Notes under the pieces: generated by a model | Told to the model about the DNA's origin: nothing | The model's input: only the letters and a program-made list of their open reading frames with translations | Database searches by the model: none | Position numbers and translations under genes: made by a program | Shown here: positions 1-7,718 of the stretch, in pieces | Layout of the letters: the number at the start of each line of letters is the position of its first letter | Position numbering within the stretch: the stretch's first letter is position 1 | Assembly (NCBI GenBank): GCA_039029315.1 | Contig: JBCCGK010000069.1 | Coordinates: 1 to 64,000 of the forward strand | Source of the DNA: JBCCCJ01 sp039029315 | GTDB taxonomy: Bacteria; Bacteroidota; Bacteroidia; J057 | Direction: 5' to 3' | Length of the DNA stretch: 64,000 bases

Positions 1-344
1 GAATTGCTACGGCAATCCACAACCTTAGAATGACTTTTAGACAACCTATATACAATCATTCGTGATAATCATTGGTAGCTAAACAAAATTTAAGGGTAAG
101 TAAGTGGACACATTATATATCTGGAAATCATCTTCCACCCTCTCGCTCTCCCGCCAGCGGGAGACATCAGCCCACAAGGCCAGGAATCAACGATTTCCCC
201 CTCTGGAGGGCTGGGGAGGAATAGAATAAGCATATGTAAATACTACTTAACATTGATGAGAATTTCATTTTTTTTCACCTACCATAAAGTAAATAATCAT
301 CTGAATCGTCTCCCCCAATAGAAGGCTGACATTGGTCATCATCA
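1..344. other. intergenic region with repeat-like fragments
   Basis: I recognise no gene here. A perfect 8-bp inverted pair (147-154 and 157-164, tctcccgc/gcgggaga) resembles the palindrome at 31815-31829. A C-rich/G-rich palindromic piece lies near 196-221. The 17-nt word at 96-112 recurs with one change at 29016-29032. These look like degraded copies of dispersed intergenic repeats. No promoter for the downstream hsp20 gene could be picked out with confidence. Confidence 0.5.
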
Positions 345-424
345 CCCAATAACCCAATAACTCAATAACTCAATAACTCAATAACTCAATAACTCAATAA
401 CTCAATAACTCAATAACTCAATAA
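345..424. repeat. 8-bp tandem repeat, ten copies
   Basis: Two units of cccaataa (345-360) are followed by eight perfect units of ctcaataa (361-424). The array ends 4 bases before the ATG of the hsp20 gene at 429, so it fills the place where promoter-to-start spacing or the ribosome entry region should be. Copy-number change in such arrays is a known route to phase variation of expression; that this one does so is inference. Confidence 0.95.
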
Positions 425-428
425 TCAT

Positions 429-839
429 ATGTTTGGACACTGGAAACGTTACGGCTGTTCCCCCAATTGGGAAGATCAACGAAGACAATATCGAAGAAGG
501 GCCTGGAGAAGACCGAAATACAATATTCCTGTCAATATTATCGAACGGGAAACCGAATATGAAGTGCATGTCCATGCGGTTACTTTCCCCAAAGATGGAA
601 TCAAAGTGGCTGTAGTAGATGATTTGCTCTACATCAGTGGAAGTAGAAGCCCAGAGAATGAGTCTCCCAACTTCTTTCTGCAGGAATATCCCATCAAATC
701 ATTTGAGCGAACCTTTGAACTCAGCCATCGGGTAGACAAGGCCAATATCAAGGCCACCCACAAGGATGGTATTCTGACAATCAAGGTTCCCAAAACAGAA
801 TCGGCCCAGCAATCTCAGCAGGAGATTGATATCGAATAA
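429..839 (+). CDS. small heat shock protein, Hsp20/alpha-crystallin family
   Basis: The 136-residue product is an ATP-independent holdase chaperone that binds unfolding proteins in the cytoplasm. After a short basic, Arg-rich N-terminus (residues 1-30) comes an alpha-crystallin domain (about 31-125) with the conserved ending DGILTIKVPK, the last strand of the family. A variable acidic tail follows. Length is normal for bacterial Hsp20 proteins (130-160). The ATG at 429 lies directly behind the tandem repeat at 345-424, with no visible ribosome binding site. A hairpin at 864-893 ends the unit, and the next gene converges on it. Confidence 0.93.
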   Translation: MFGHWKRYGCSPNWEDQRRQYRRRAWRRPKYNIPVNIIERETEYEVHVHAVTFPKDGIKVAVVDDLLYISGSRSPENESPNFFLQEYPIKSFERTFELSHRVDKANIKATHKDGILTIKVPKTESAQQSQQEIDIE

Positions 840-863
840 TCATTGCTTTTCCCTTGACAAAGT

Positions 864-893
864 CAGCCATCTGCCTTTTTGGGCAGATGGCTG
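864..893. terminator. bidirectional hairpin between convergent genes
   Basis: A perfect 12-bp stem (864-875 with 882-893, cagccatctgcc/ggcagatggctg) has a 6-nt loop. It sits between the stop of the hsp20 gene and the stop of the convergent T9SS gene. There is no long T tract on either side, so termination is inferred from position and stem strength. Confidence 0.7.
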
Positions 894-921
894 TCCGCTT
901 ATGAAAGCTGAAGAAAGATAA

Positions 922-1956
922 TCAATGAATCATGATCCGCTTGGTGGCGACTCGCTCATGTAGATGGAGCTGAAGGAAATAGCTCCCGGCAGGCAGACCT
1001 GGCACATGCATCTCCTGCGTATGACTGCCCAGACCAAATAACTGAGGACGTTCCTCATGGACTTTCTGGCCCATCGCATTCATCAGCACTATCTGTACCT
1101 CTCCTCCCTCTTCCAGATCAAAGTCGATAGAGACTCTGTCTTTGGCTGGATTGGGATATGCAGTCCAACGATTCAGGGCTTGCGGCTCTGTCAGGCTCAT
1201 CGCAATAGAGTCTTTGGTCGAAAAAACAGTTACAATTTCCGGAGAGGGAGTCCCGAAGAGATAAGGCTGAATACGTGTCATCGCGACCACAGGTTGATGT
1301 TTTCCTGGCGCATACCAGATGTATCGTGTCTCCTCATAATTAGCAATCTGCAAGCCCATCAAGGTATCTTCATAGGTAGCACTTGTCTTGACACGAAGAA
1401 CACCAGAAATCGTCCCTGAGGGCAAGACCAGATCTCCATATCCGTCTACCACCGTTTCGACTATCCCCGTTCGCTCCCCCACCGTCCCATTTGAACTCTG
1501 GGTGGTTCCGCTGAATGTGTCATGGATCGTGTCTCCATACGTCAAGGGAAATCTGAGATATGTCCAGGGATTCGCAGTAAAATCTGCATTCTGGTTGGCG
1601 GCCCCATCCTTGCCACCCATGAACGCAAAAGAATCCTGATTGGCGAAATAGAAATGCTCCGTTCCGCTGGCATCTTTGAATCCGATTTCTGCACCCGGAT
1701 AATTCACCTGTTGAGGCAGAGTAGCCGGATCGACTGCTTCCGAAGACACTGTGCCAATAGGGGTAGCATTTGCAAACAAAGTCCACACAATGTTCGCCCC
1801 ACTATCTCCTGACATAAATTGGGAAGCCTCGTAGGCATCAAAGACAAATTGCTCTCCAATGGTTGGGTTGCTGTTTGCCGAAGTCAAAACAGATTGTGCA
1901 GAAACAGTTAGGCCAATGATCAAAAAAAAGGGAAAAAATAAAACTTTCAGATTCAT
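922..1956 (-). CDS. secreted T9SS cargo protein of unknown function
   Basis: The 344-residue protein has a clear signal peptide (residues 1-20, cleavage after VSA). An uncharacterised beta-rich middle follows, then a C-terminal type IX sorting domain (about 263-344) that opens with AYPNPAKD and closes with the basic KRIMIH. Such proteins are exported to the periplasm, carried across the outer membrane by T9SS and anchored on the surface or released. The middle section, with Trp/Tyr-rich strands, resembles many uncharacterised Bacteroidota surface proteins; I see no catalytic motif. The start is fixed by the signal peptide. Confidence 0.85.
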   Translation of the reverse strand: MNLKVLFFPFFLIIGLTVSAQSVLTSANSNPTIGEQFVFDAYEASQFMSGDSGANIVWTLFANATPIGTVSSEAVDPATLPQQVNYPGAEIGFKDASGTEHFYFANQDSFAFMGGKDGAANQNADFTANPWTYLRFPLTYGDTIHDTFSGTTQSSNGTVGERTGIVETVVDGYGDLVLPSGTISGVLRVKTSATYEDTLMGLQIANYEETRYIWYAPGKHQPVVAMTRIQPYLFGTPSPEIVTVFSTKDSIAMSLTEPQALNRWTAYPNPAKDRVSIDFDLEEGGEVQIVLMNAMGQKVHEERPQLFGLGSHTQEMHVPGLPAGSYFLQLHLHERVATKRIMIH

Positions 1957-2077
1957 ATAGAGATGTGTTTAAAGAATGAATATTCTCAAACTTACCCGAT
2001 GAATCTACATGTGACTATGAGGACTTTCAGAACGTCAGCCTTGCCTTTGTGAGCGGTAGGACTCCCCCAACGATCGG

Positions 2078-2977
2078 TCAGTCATTCCCCAAACTCTCAC
2101 TCAGCAACATCAAAAAATCCCGACCTTTGATAAATCCTTTTCCCCATTCCTCCTCAAAAGGCTCCGTGATTCCGGCAGCGAGAATCTTATCCATGCTTTG
2201 TCCCATCCTCTTGCGAATCATGACCTGCGTATACAGATGCTTTAGTCTGTCTCTGAATGCAATTACATCCTGTCTGTTGCTCAGGTCTCCATGACCGGGA
2301 ATCACTTTGGTTTCATCATCGATCAGATCGATCATGAAATCCAGATAGGCAATAAACCCTTCAATAGACCCTCCGCTGGAAGCATCAATGAAAGGAAATC
2401 CGTAGGTAACAAACACATCTCCTGCATGAAGGACATTACTTGTACGGAAATATACCAAGGCATCCCCATCTGTATGTGCAGAGCTGTGGTGAATGATATC
2501 GATGGTCTCCCCATTGAGGTGAAGCCGTAGGCCTTCCCCAAATGTAATCACTGGCCATGACGTCTTGGGCTTGGCAGGAGTTTTCCGATCAAAAAAAGCC
2601 TGATACTGATCGGTACTCAGACGCGCTCTCACGTTTTCATGCGCAAGCAGGATGCCTCCTTTCTTGGAGAACGCTTCATTGCCACCCGAATGGTCTCCAT
2701 GAAAGTGTGTGTTGATCACATATCGAATGGGCGCATCACTTAACGTTTTGATGGCTGCTTCGATTTTGTCAGCGAGCGGCGCAAACTGATTATCGATCAT
2801 CACAACACCCTCTGGCCCGGTGAGAACACCAATATTGCCTCCTCTGCCTTTGAGATAGTATATATGATCCGTTAGCTGAATCGGTTCAATCACAACCTTG
2901 GAAAAGTCTTGTCCCTGGAGAGATTCAGATAGGACCAAGGATGTGAGAAGAATCAGGAGAATAGAAACAAGTTTCAT
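2078..2977 (-). CDS. secreted metallo-beta-lactamase-fold hydrolase
   Basis: The protein (299 residues) has an N-terminal signal peptide (about 1-22) and a full set of metal ligands of the metallo-beta-lactamase superfamily: HFHGDH (His91, His93, Asp95, His96), His168 in SSAHTDGD, Asp187 in HAGD and His229 in PGHGD. It should bind two zinc ions and hydrolyse an ester, lactone or amide in the periplasm. This architecture is common in environmental exported hydrolases such as quinoprotein relay and SoxH-like enzymes and does not by itself mean beta-lactamase activity. It is probably a single-gene transcription unit. Substrate unknown. Confidence 0.9.
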   Translation of the reverse strand: MKLVSILLILLTSLVLSESLQGQDFSKVVIEPIQLTDHIYYLKGRGGNIGVLTGPEGVVMIDNQFAPLADKIEAAIKTLSDAPIRYVINTHFHGDHSGGNEAFSKKGGILLAHENVRARLSTDQYQAFFDRKTPAKPKTSWPVITFGEGLRLHLNGETIDIIHHSSAHTDGDALVYFRTSNVLHAGDVFVTYGFPFIDASSGGSIEGFIAYLDFMIDLIDDETKVIPGHGDLSNRQDVIAFRDRLKHLYTQVMIRKRMGQSMDKILAAGITEPFEEEWGKGFIKGRDFLMLLSESLGND

Positions 2978-3179
2978 GATAACAGGGGGTTAAAGGAATA
3001 TGTTCAGGGCAGAAATATACATGCTTTCGCGAAAAAGACAGAGGTTTTTTACGCGAAAAGAAGGTGAAAGAAATAGATGCAAACTTGTGTGGATATTTAT
3101 TTATACATCAATATATTTGAAATAATAAATTCCAATTTAAAAAACATTCATTCTTTAGCGGTCATTTAATTAGGGAGAT

Positions 3180-4067
3180 ATGTTGAAAAATCAACAACGA
3201 ACATCAACAACCGTCAAGACCAAAGCTTCCCGTATAGGAAAGACCACAGCTTTGCTTGCGTTGGTAGCTATGGGATTCTTTGCCATTGAACAACAGCAAA
3301 GCGCCACCGAATCGGCAGAGGCTGAAAGTACTGCCTCTACAGAGTCATCTCTGAGCGAACAATCAGCCGAAAGTTTCTACGGGATTGAAGAATCTGCCGA
3401 AAGTTCTGCAGCAACAGAGCAACAAGCTTCAGCCAACGCTGCCGAAAGCGCTTCTTCTGCATCAGCTCAGCAAGCTTCCAGTGCTTCTTCTGCCGCCAGC
3501 ACAGCTTCCACTGTCAAGTGGGCCAATGTTACTGCCTCTGTAGAAAACCATGCAGGCAAATTGGTTTGGTCAACCTTAATGGAACAAAACACCGATCACT
3601 TCGAAATCGAAAGATCTCTGGATGATTTGGACTATGAAAATCTCGGCAGTGTCCGGGGAGCTGGCAAAGGCAAAGCCTTCAATCGGGACTATGAATTCAA
3701 GGATGAAGACCTCGGATGGGTCCAAATGCCACGCGTATATTACCGTATCAAGCAAGTAGGAACAGATGGAAAATCTCACTTGAGCGATCCGATCGAATAC
3801 GATTTCGAGCTGGATTTTGGCCTCTATACGCGAATCGAAGAAGGGGACAATGATCAACTGAATATTCGGTATGCTGCTGATTTTACTGGTCCTGTTGACT
3901 TGCGGATATTGACCCTGGACGGGCAAATTGTTGAGCAGAGACAATTAAATGCAGATTTTGATCCTCAAGTAACACAACTCCAAACCACGGACTGGAACCG
4001 GGGAGAATATCTGCTACAACTCTCCAATGAGGCACATGCCTTGACCGAGCCATTTACCTTGAATTAG
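3180..4067 (+). CDS. envelope protein with Ala/Ser/Glu/Gln low-complexity segment
   Basis: The 295-residue protein starts with a basic stretch and a hydrophobic segment (about 25-40) that acts as signal or anchor. Residues about 42-112 consist almost only of Ala, Ser, Glu, Gln and Thr, with repeated SAES/ASSA words. A fibronectin-like beta domain of the kind found in T9SS cargo follows (about 113-205, with ITDHFEIERS-like and VYYRIKQVGTDGKS motifs). Residues 206-295 resemble a degenerate sorting domain ending in EPFTLN, without the usual YPNP or basic end. The flexible segment could be a cell-wall-spanning or glycosylated linker; that is inference. TATATTTG at 3112-3119 could be a -7 element. 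A terminator follows at 4212-4236. Confidence 0.7.
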   Translation: MLKNQQRTSTTVKTKASRIGKTTALLALVAMGFFAIEQQQSATESAEAESTASTESSLSEQSAESFYGIEESAESSAATEQQASANAAESASSASAQQASSASSAASTASTVKWANVTASVENHAGKLVWSTLMEQNTDHFEIERSLDDLDYENLGSVRGAGKGKAFNRDYEFKDEDLGWVQMPRVYYRIKQVGTDGKSHLSDPIEYDFELDFGLYTRIEEGDNDQLNIRYAADFTGPVDLRILTLDGQIVEQRQLNADFDPQVTQLQTTDWNRGEYLLQLSNEAHALTEPFTLN

Positions 4068-4211
4068 GACATTCCTTTCGATTCATCTACCCTTACGCAT
4101 ATTGGGTGAGGGACACAGAGCACATGGGTGATGTATCCGCGACAGCTTACACCTGTTCGCTGGAGAGAGAAGGCCCAAAGTACCCACTGTCCTACATCCT
4201 GCACACACCTC

Positions 4212-4236
4212 AAGCCCGGAATTCATCCGGGCTTTT
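4212..4236 (+). terminator. intrinsic terminator abutting the next start codon
   Basis: A 9-bp perfect stem (4212-4220 with 4226-4234, aagcccgga/tccgggctt) has the 5-nt loop attca and a short T run. It should end transcription of the gene at 3180-4067. It finishes only 3 bases before the first possible ATG (4240) of the arginase-family gene and 15 bases before the second (4252). Confidence 0.8.
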
Positions 4237-4239
4237 GCT

Positions 4240-5049
4240 ATGTTTGCAGGTATGAACGCTTCTCCTATTCAGCTTCTTGGTTTGCCCTTTGATGCAAAAT
4301 CTTCTTTTCTGCGTGGAGCTGCTCAAGCCCCCGACCTCATTCGCCAAACCCTTCACAATGGATCATCCAACTATCTGGCTGAAAATGGCATCCACATCCT
4401 GGAAGATATCGATCTGAAGGATATCGGAAATGTAATCGTTCAGGACTACCAGCAGTTGTTTCAGGCGCTTGCTGGTCACATGAGACCTGATGTTCCGACC
4501 GTCAGTTTGGGCGGAGATCACTCCATTACCTATCCCATTGTCAAAGCCCTGCATGACAAGCGAGGAACTTTTGACCTCTTACTTTTTGATGCGCATACAG
4601 ATTTGTATGAGGAATTTGAAGGGGATCGCTACTCTCATGCCTGTCCATTTGCTCGGATCATGGAAGATGGATTGGTGAGTCGATTGGTTCAGGTCGGGAT
4701 ACGATCAATGACCAAGCATCAACATCAACAGGCGGGGAGATATGGAGTCGAAATCATTCCCATGCGAGAACTGGATCGAATGGACACGCTTTCCTTTGCC
4801 AACCCTCTGTATGTATCCATTGATCTGGACGGATTCGATCCGGCTTTTGCCCCAGGAGTCTCACATCATGAACCCGGAGGATTGGTTCCCCGAGACATCA
4901 TCAACTTTCTCCATCAACTAGATGCTCAGATCATAGGGGCGGATATCGTCGAATACAACCCCATTCGAGATCATGCAGGGATCACAGCTGCCCTAGCCGC
5001 CAAGTTGTTGAAAGAATTAGCGGGCATTATTGGGATGGGAAATGGATGA
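4240..5049 (+). CDS. arginase/agmatinase/formimidoylglutamase family hydrolase
   Basis: This cytoplasmic ureohydrolase-family enzyme hydrolyses a guanidino or formimino group, releasing urea or formamide. The binuclear manganese ligands are present: His94 in GGDHS, Asp117/His119/Asp121 in DAHTD, and Asp195/Asp197 in SIDLDGFDP. The length of 269 residues is slightly below the usual 290-320. Substrate choice (agmatine, arginine, formimidoylglutamate or another guanidino acid) cannot be decided from these motifs; the loop GVSHHEPGG differs from the common GTGTPEPGG. ATG at 4252 (MNASPIQ) is an equally good or better start than 4240, because the terminator hairpin ends at 4236. Confidence 0.9.
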   Translation: MFAGMNASPIQLLGLPFDAKSSFLRGAAQAPDLIRQTLHNGSSNYLAENGIHILEDIDLKDIGNVIVQDYQQLFQALAGHMRPDVPTVSLGGDHSITYPIVKALHDKRGTFDLLLFDAHTDLYEEFEGDRYSHACPFARIMEDGLVSRLVQVGIRSMTKHQHQQAGRYGVEIIPMRELDRMDTLSFANPLYVSIDLDGFDPAFAPGVSHHEPGGLVPRDIINFLHQLDAQIIGADIVEYNPIRDHAGITAALAAKLLKELAGIIGMGNG

Positions 5050-5226
5050 ACAGATAGGGACATCTTGCTATTTTTTCGTTTTCACCTGTGAATGAACCGG
5101 AATTGATGGATGGAATACAACCTCCTCATACTCACATTCGTCTTTTCCCTAATTGTCTCCCGGAATTGACAGAAACAACGCCTGTCAGCTGGGAGACATG
5201 TGACGTTCGTCATCATTTACATACCT

Positions 5227-7620
5227 ATGCTACAAAACTATCTAAAAATCGCCCTTCGAAACTTCAGTCGGCAACCAGCATACACCTTTCTGAACATCAT
5301 GGGGCTAGCCATCGGCATCGCCGCCTCATTGTTCATTTTGCTGTATGTGCGATATGAACTGAGTTATGATCAATACCACACAAAAGCTGACCGGATTTAC
5401 AGAATTTCTTCAGACATACGGGAACCAGATAACGCTTTTAAGTGGTCTGTTACTCAGAATCCACTCGGACGACAATTGAAGCAGGACTATGAAGAGGTCG
5501 AAGAATATGTCCGCTTGAATGGTATGGGAAAAACCTTGTTCAGACTGGGCGATGATCAGTTTTTCATCGAAAAGGTCTTTATCGCCGATTCCACCATTTT
5601 TGATGTGTTTACCTTTGATTTTGTAATGGGGGACCCATCCACAGCGCTGAATCAACCCAATGCCATGGTCCTCTCAGAGACCGAAGCCAGACGATTTTTT
5701 GGGGAGAGTGACCCCATTGGCAAACTCCTGCAAACCACTCGGCCTGATCCCTACATGATAACCGGCGTGTATCGGGACATGCCAACCAACTCCCATCTGA
5801 TTGCAGAGGCGCTCATTTCAGCCAGATCCTTTGGCCCTGATAACAACAATCCAGGGGCATGGGGCAGTTTCAACCTCTACACCTACGTCCTGTTGAGAGA
5901 GGGAGCAGATCCAGCATCTTTTGCCTCCAAGCTGCCAGATGTCATAGAAAAGTTTGTGGCTGTTATTTTTGATCAATTCGGCATCACCATCGAATACAAG
6001 TTGCTCCCATTGACCGATATTCATCTCACTTCAGATTTTGCGGGAGAACCGGAACCGACTGGAACGATGACCTATATCTACATCTTCCTGGCAGTAGGAT
6101 TCTTTCTTCTATTGATTGCCTCCATCAATTATATGAATCTTGCTACAGCACGCTCTGCTCGCAGAGCACTGGAAGTCGGTTTGCGGAAAGTATTGGGTTC
6201 ACATCGCTCTCACCTCATCGCCCAGTTTTTGGCGGAGTCTATGCTGCTGACGCTGGGTGCCCTGCTTGTCAGCATTCTTCTGCTGGTCATCAGCATCCCC
6301 TTTCTCAATGAACTCTTTGATCTACATCTTCAGACAAGCAGCCTGATTCAACCTTCCGTTATTGTCAGTATTCTGGGCATCGTTCTGTTGGTAGGGTTTG
6401 TAGGAGGCAGCTATCCCGCTTTTTATCTCTCCAGATTTATGCCCGTCACGGTTTTGAAAGGAAAGCTTAGTTCTGCCGGAAGCAATACCAGTCTTCGCCG
6501 TATCCTGGTGATCACCCAATTTGTCATTACGATCTTCATGTTGATCGGAACAGGCGTCATTTATGACCAGCTTCAGTATGTTCGTTCCAAGGATTTGGGA
6601 TTTGACAAGGAGCATGTCCTGACCTTCTCAGTCAATGGCAATCAATTTCAAAAATGGGATGTTCTCTACAGCGAGCTCTCTAATACCTCAGATGTCGTAT
6701 CAGTTGGGATCTCCTCAACCACACCCGGCAATGGCTATTCCAAGCAACTGATGAATGTCGAAACCAATGAAGGCATGGAACAATATGGGGTAGACAATTA
6801 TTCTGTAGATTTTGATTTCTTTCCAACAATGGGAATTAAGGTGGTAGAAGGGAGAAATTTTTCGAGGGAATTCAGCACCGATTCCACGCAGGCAGTGATG
6901 GTCAATGAAGCCTTTGTCCGTCGCCTCGGCTGGGATGATCCCATTGGAAAAAAAGTTCAGCTGAGTGCCAATGATACCCTCCCCTTCTATTATGTCATCG
7001 GAGTAGTTGAAGATTTTCATCAACAATCCCTCTACAATGAGATTGCAGCGCTCCTGTTTGCACCAAGATTCGGACAGTTTTCGGGTCGTATCGTCCATGT
7101 ACGCCTCAATGGAGGAAAAATCAAGCAAGCCATCGCTGAAATTGAAACGAAATGGCGATCCGTTTTTCCCACCACTCCTTTCGAATATCGCTTTGTGGAT
7201 GAACGATTCCAGATGCAATATGAGGAGGATGAGCGAAGAGGGAGAATTTTTCTTGCCTTTTCCTTTCTGACCATCTTCATTACCTGCCTGGGATTGCTAG
7301 GACTGACCTCCTTCACAGTCGAACAACGCCGAAAAGAAATCAGCGTGCGACGTGTGGTAGGGGCAGAAACCAGGGATATATTGTATTTGTTGACCAAACA
7401 CTTTGCGATTTTGGTAGCGATTGCGGCCATTCCTGCCTTCGCCGCGGGGTGGTTTGTGATGCGGGAATGGTTGGAGTCCTTTGCCTATCATGCAGATATG
7501 AATTATCTCTTGTACATCGGAGCCTTTTTGGGGACGATGTTGATCACGCTGTTGACAACTGGCTATCATGCCCTGAAAGCTGCAAAAGCCGACCCGGTGC
7601 ATGCCTTGAAGTATGAATAG
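5227..7620 (+). CDS. ABC transporter permease, FtsX/MacB type
   Basis: The 797-residue inner-membrane protein has the duplicated architecture common in Bacteroidota. It runs: N-terminal transmembrane helix (about 20-42), MacB-like periplasmic domain, three-helix FtsX block (about 285-420), second anchor and periplasmic domain (about 425-670), and final FtsX block (about 675-795). Such permeases pair with a LolD/MacB-type ATPase to export or extract lipoproteins, peptides or drugs; no ATPase gene lies next to it. The start is placed at ATG 5227 (MLQNYLKIALRNF), which begins the family consensus, not at the upstream in-frame codon at 5200. Confidence 0.9.
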   Translation: MLQNYLKIALRNFSRQPAYTFLNIMGLAIGIAASLFILLYVRYELSYDQYHTKADRIYRISSDIREPDNAFKWSVTQNPLGRQLKQDYEEVEEYVRLNGMGKTLFRLGDDQFFIEKVFIADSTIFDVFTFDFVMGDPSTALNQPNAMVLSETEARRFFGESDPIGKLLQTTRPDPYMITGVYRDMPTNSHLIAEALISARSFGPDNNNPGAWGSFNLYTYVLLREGADPASFASKLPDVIEKFVAVIFDQFGITIEYKLLPLTDIHLTSDFAGEPEPTGTMTYIYIFLAVGFFLLLIASINYMNLATARSARRALEVGLRKVLGSHRSHLIAQFLAESMLLTLGALLVSILLLVISIPFLNELFDLHLQTSSLIQPSVIVSILGIVLLVGFVGGSYPAFYLSRFMPVTVLKGKLSSAGSNTSLRRILVITQFVITIFMLIGTGVIYDQLQYVRSKDLGFDKEHVLTFSVNGNQFQKWDVLYSELSNTSDVVSVGISSTTPGNGYSKQLMNVETNEGMEQYGVDNYSVDFDFFPTMGIKVVEGRNFSREFSTDSTQAVMVNEAFVRRLGWDDPIGKKVQLSANDTLPFYYVIGVVEDFHQQSLYNEIAALLFAPRFGQFSGRIVHVRLNGGKIKQAIAEIETKWRSVFPTTPFEYRFVDERFQMQYEEDERRGRIFLAFSFLTIFITCLGLLGLTSFTVEQRRKEISVRRVVGAETRDILYLLTKHFAILVAIAAIPAFAAGWFVMREWLESFAYHADMNYLLYIGAFLGTMLITLLTTGYHALKAAKADPVHALKYE

Positions 7621-7718
7621 ACAAACAAGATTGCGTCAGAGGAAAAAGGAAAGCGGTATTTCTATTTGTCAAATAAAAAGTGCAATTTCTACCTGAAAAC
7701 ACCTTTCATCTGACAATC

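Noticed and set aside
345..424. CRISPR-like array
   Set aside because: The 8-bp units are contiguous with no spacers, so it is a simple tandem repeat.
2078..2977. Beta-lactam resistance gene
   Set aside because: The metal ligands only show the superfamily fold; many exported hydrolases share it and no resistance context is present.
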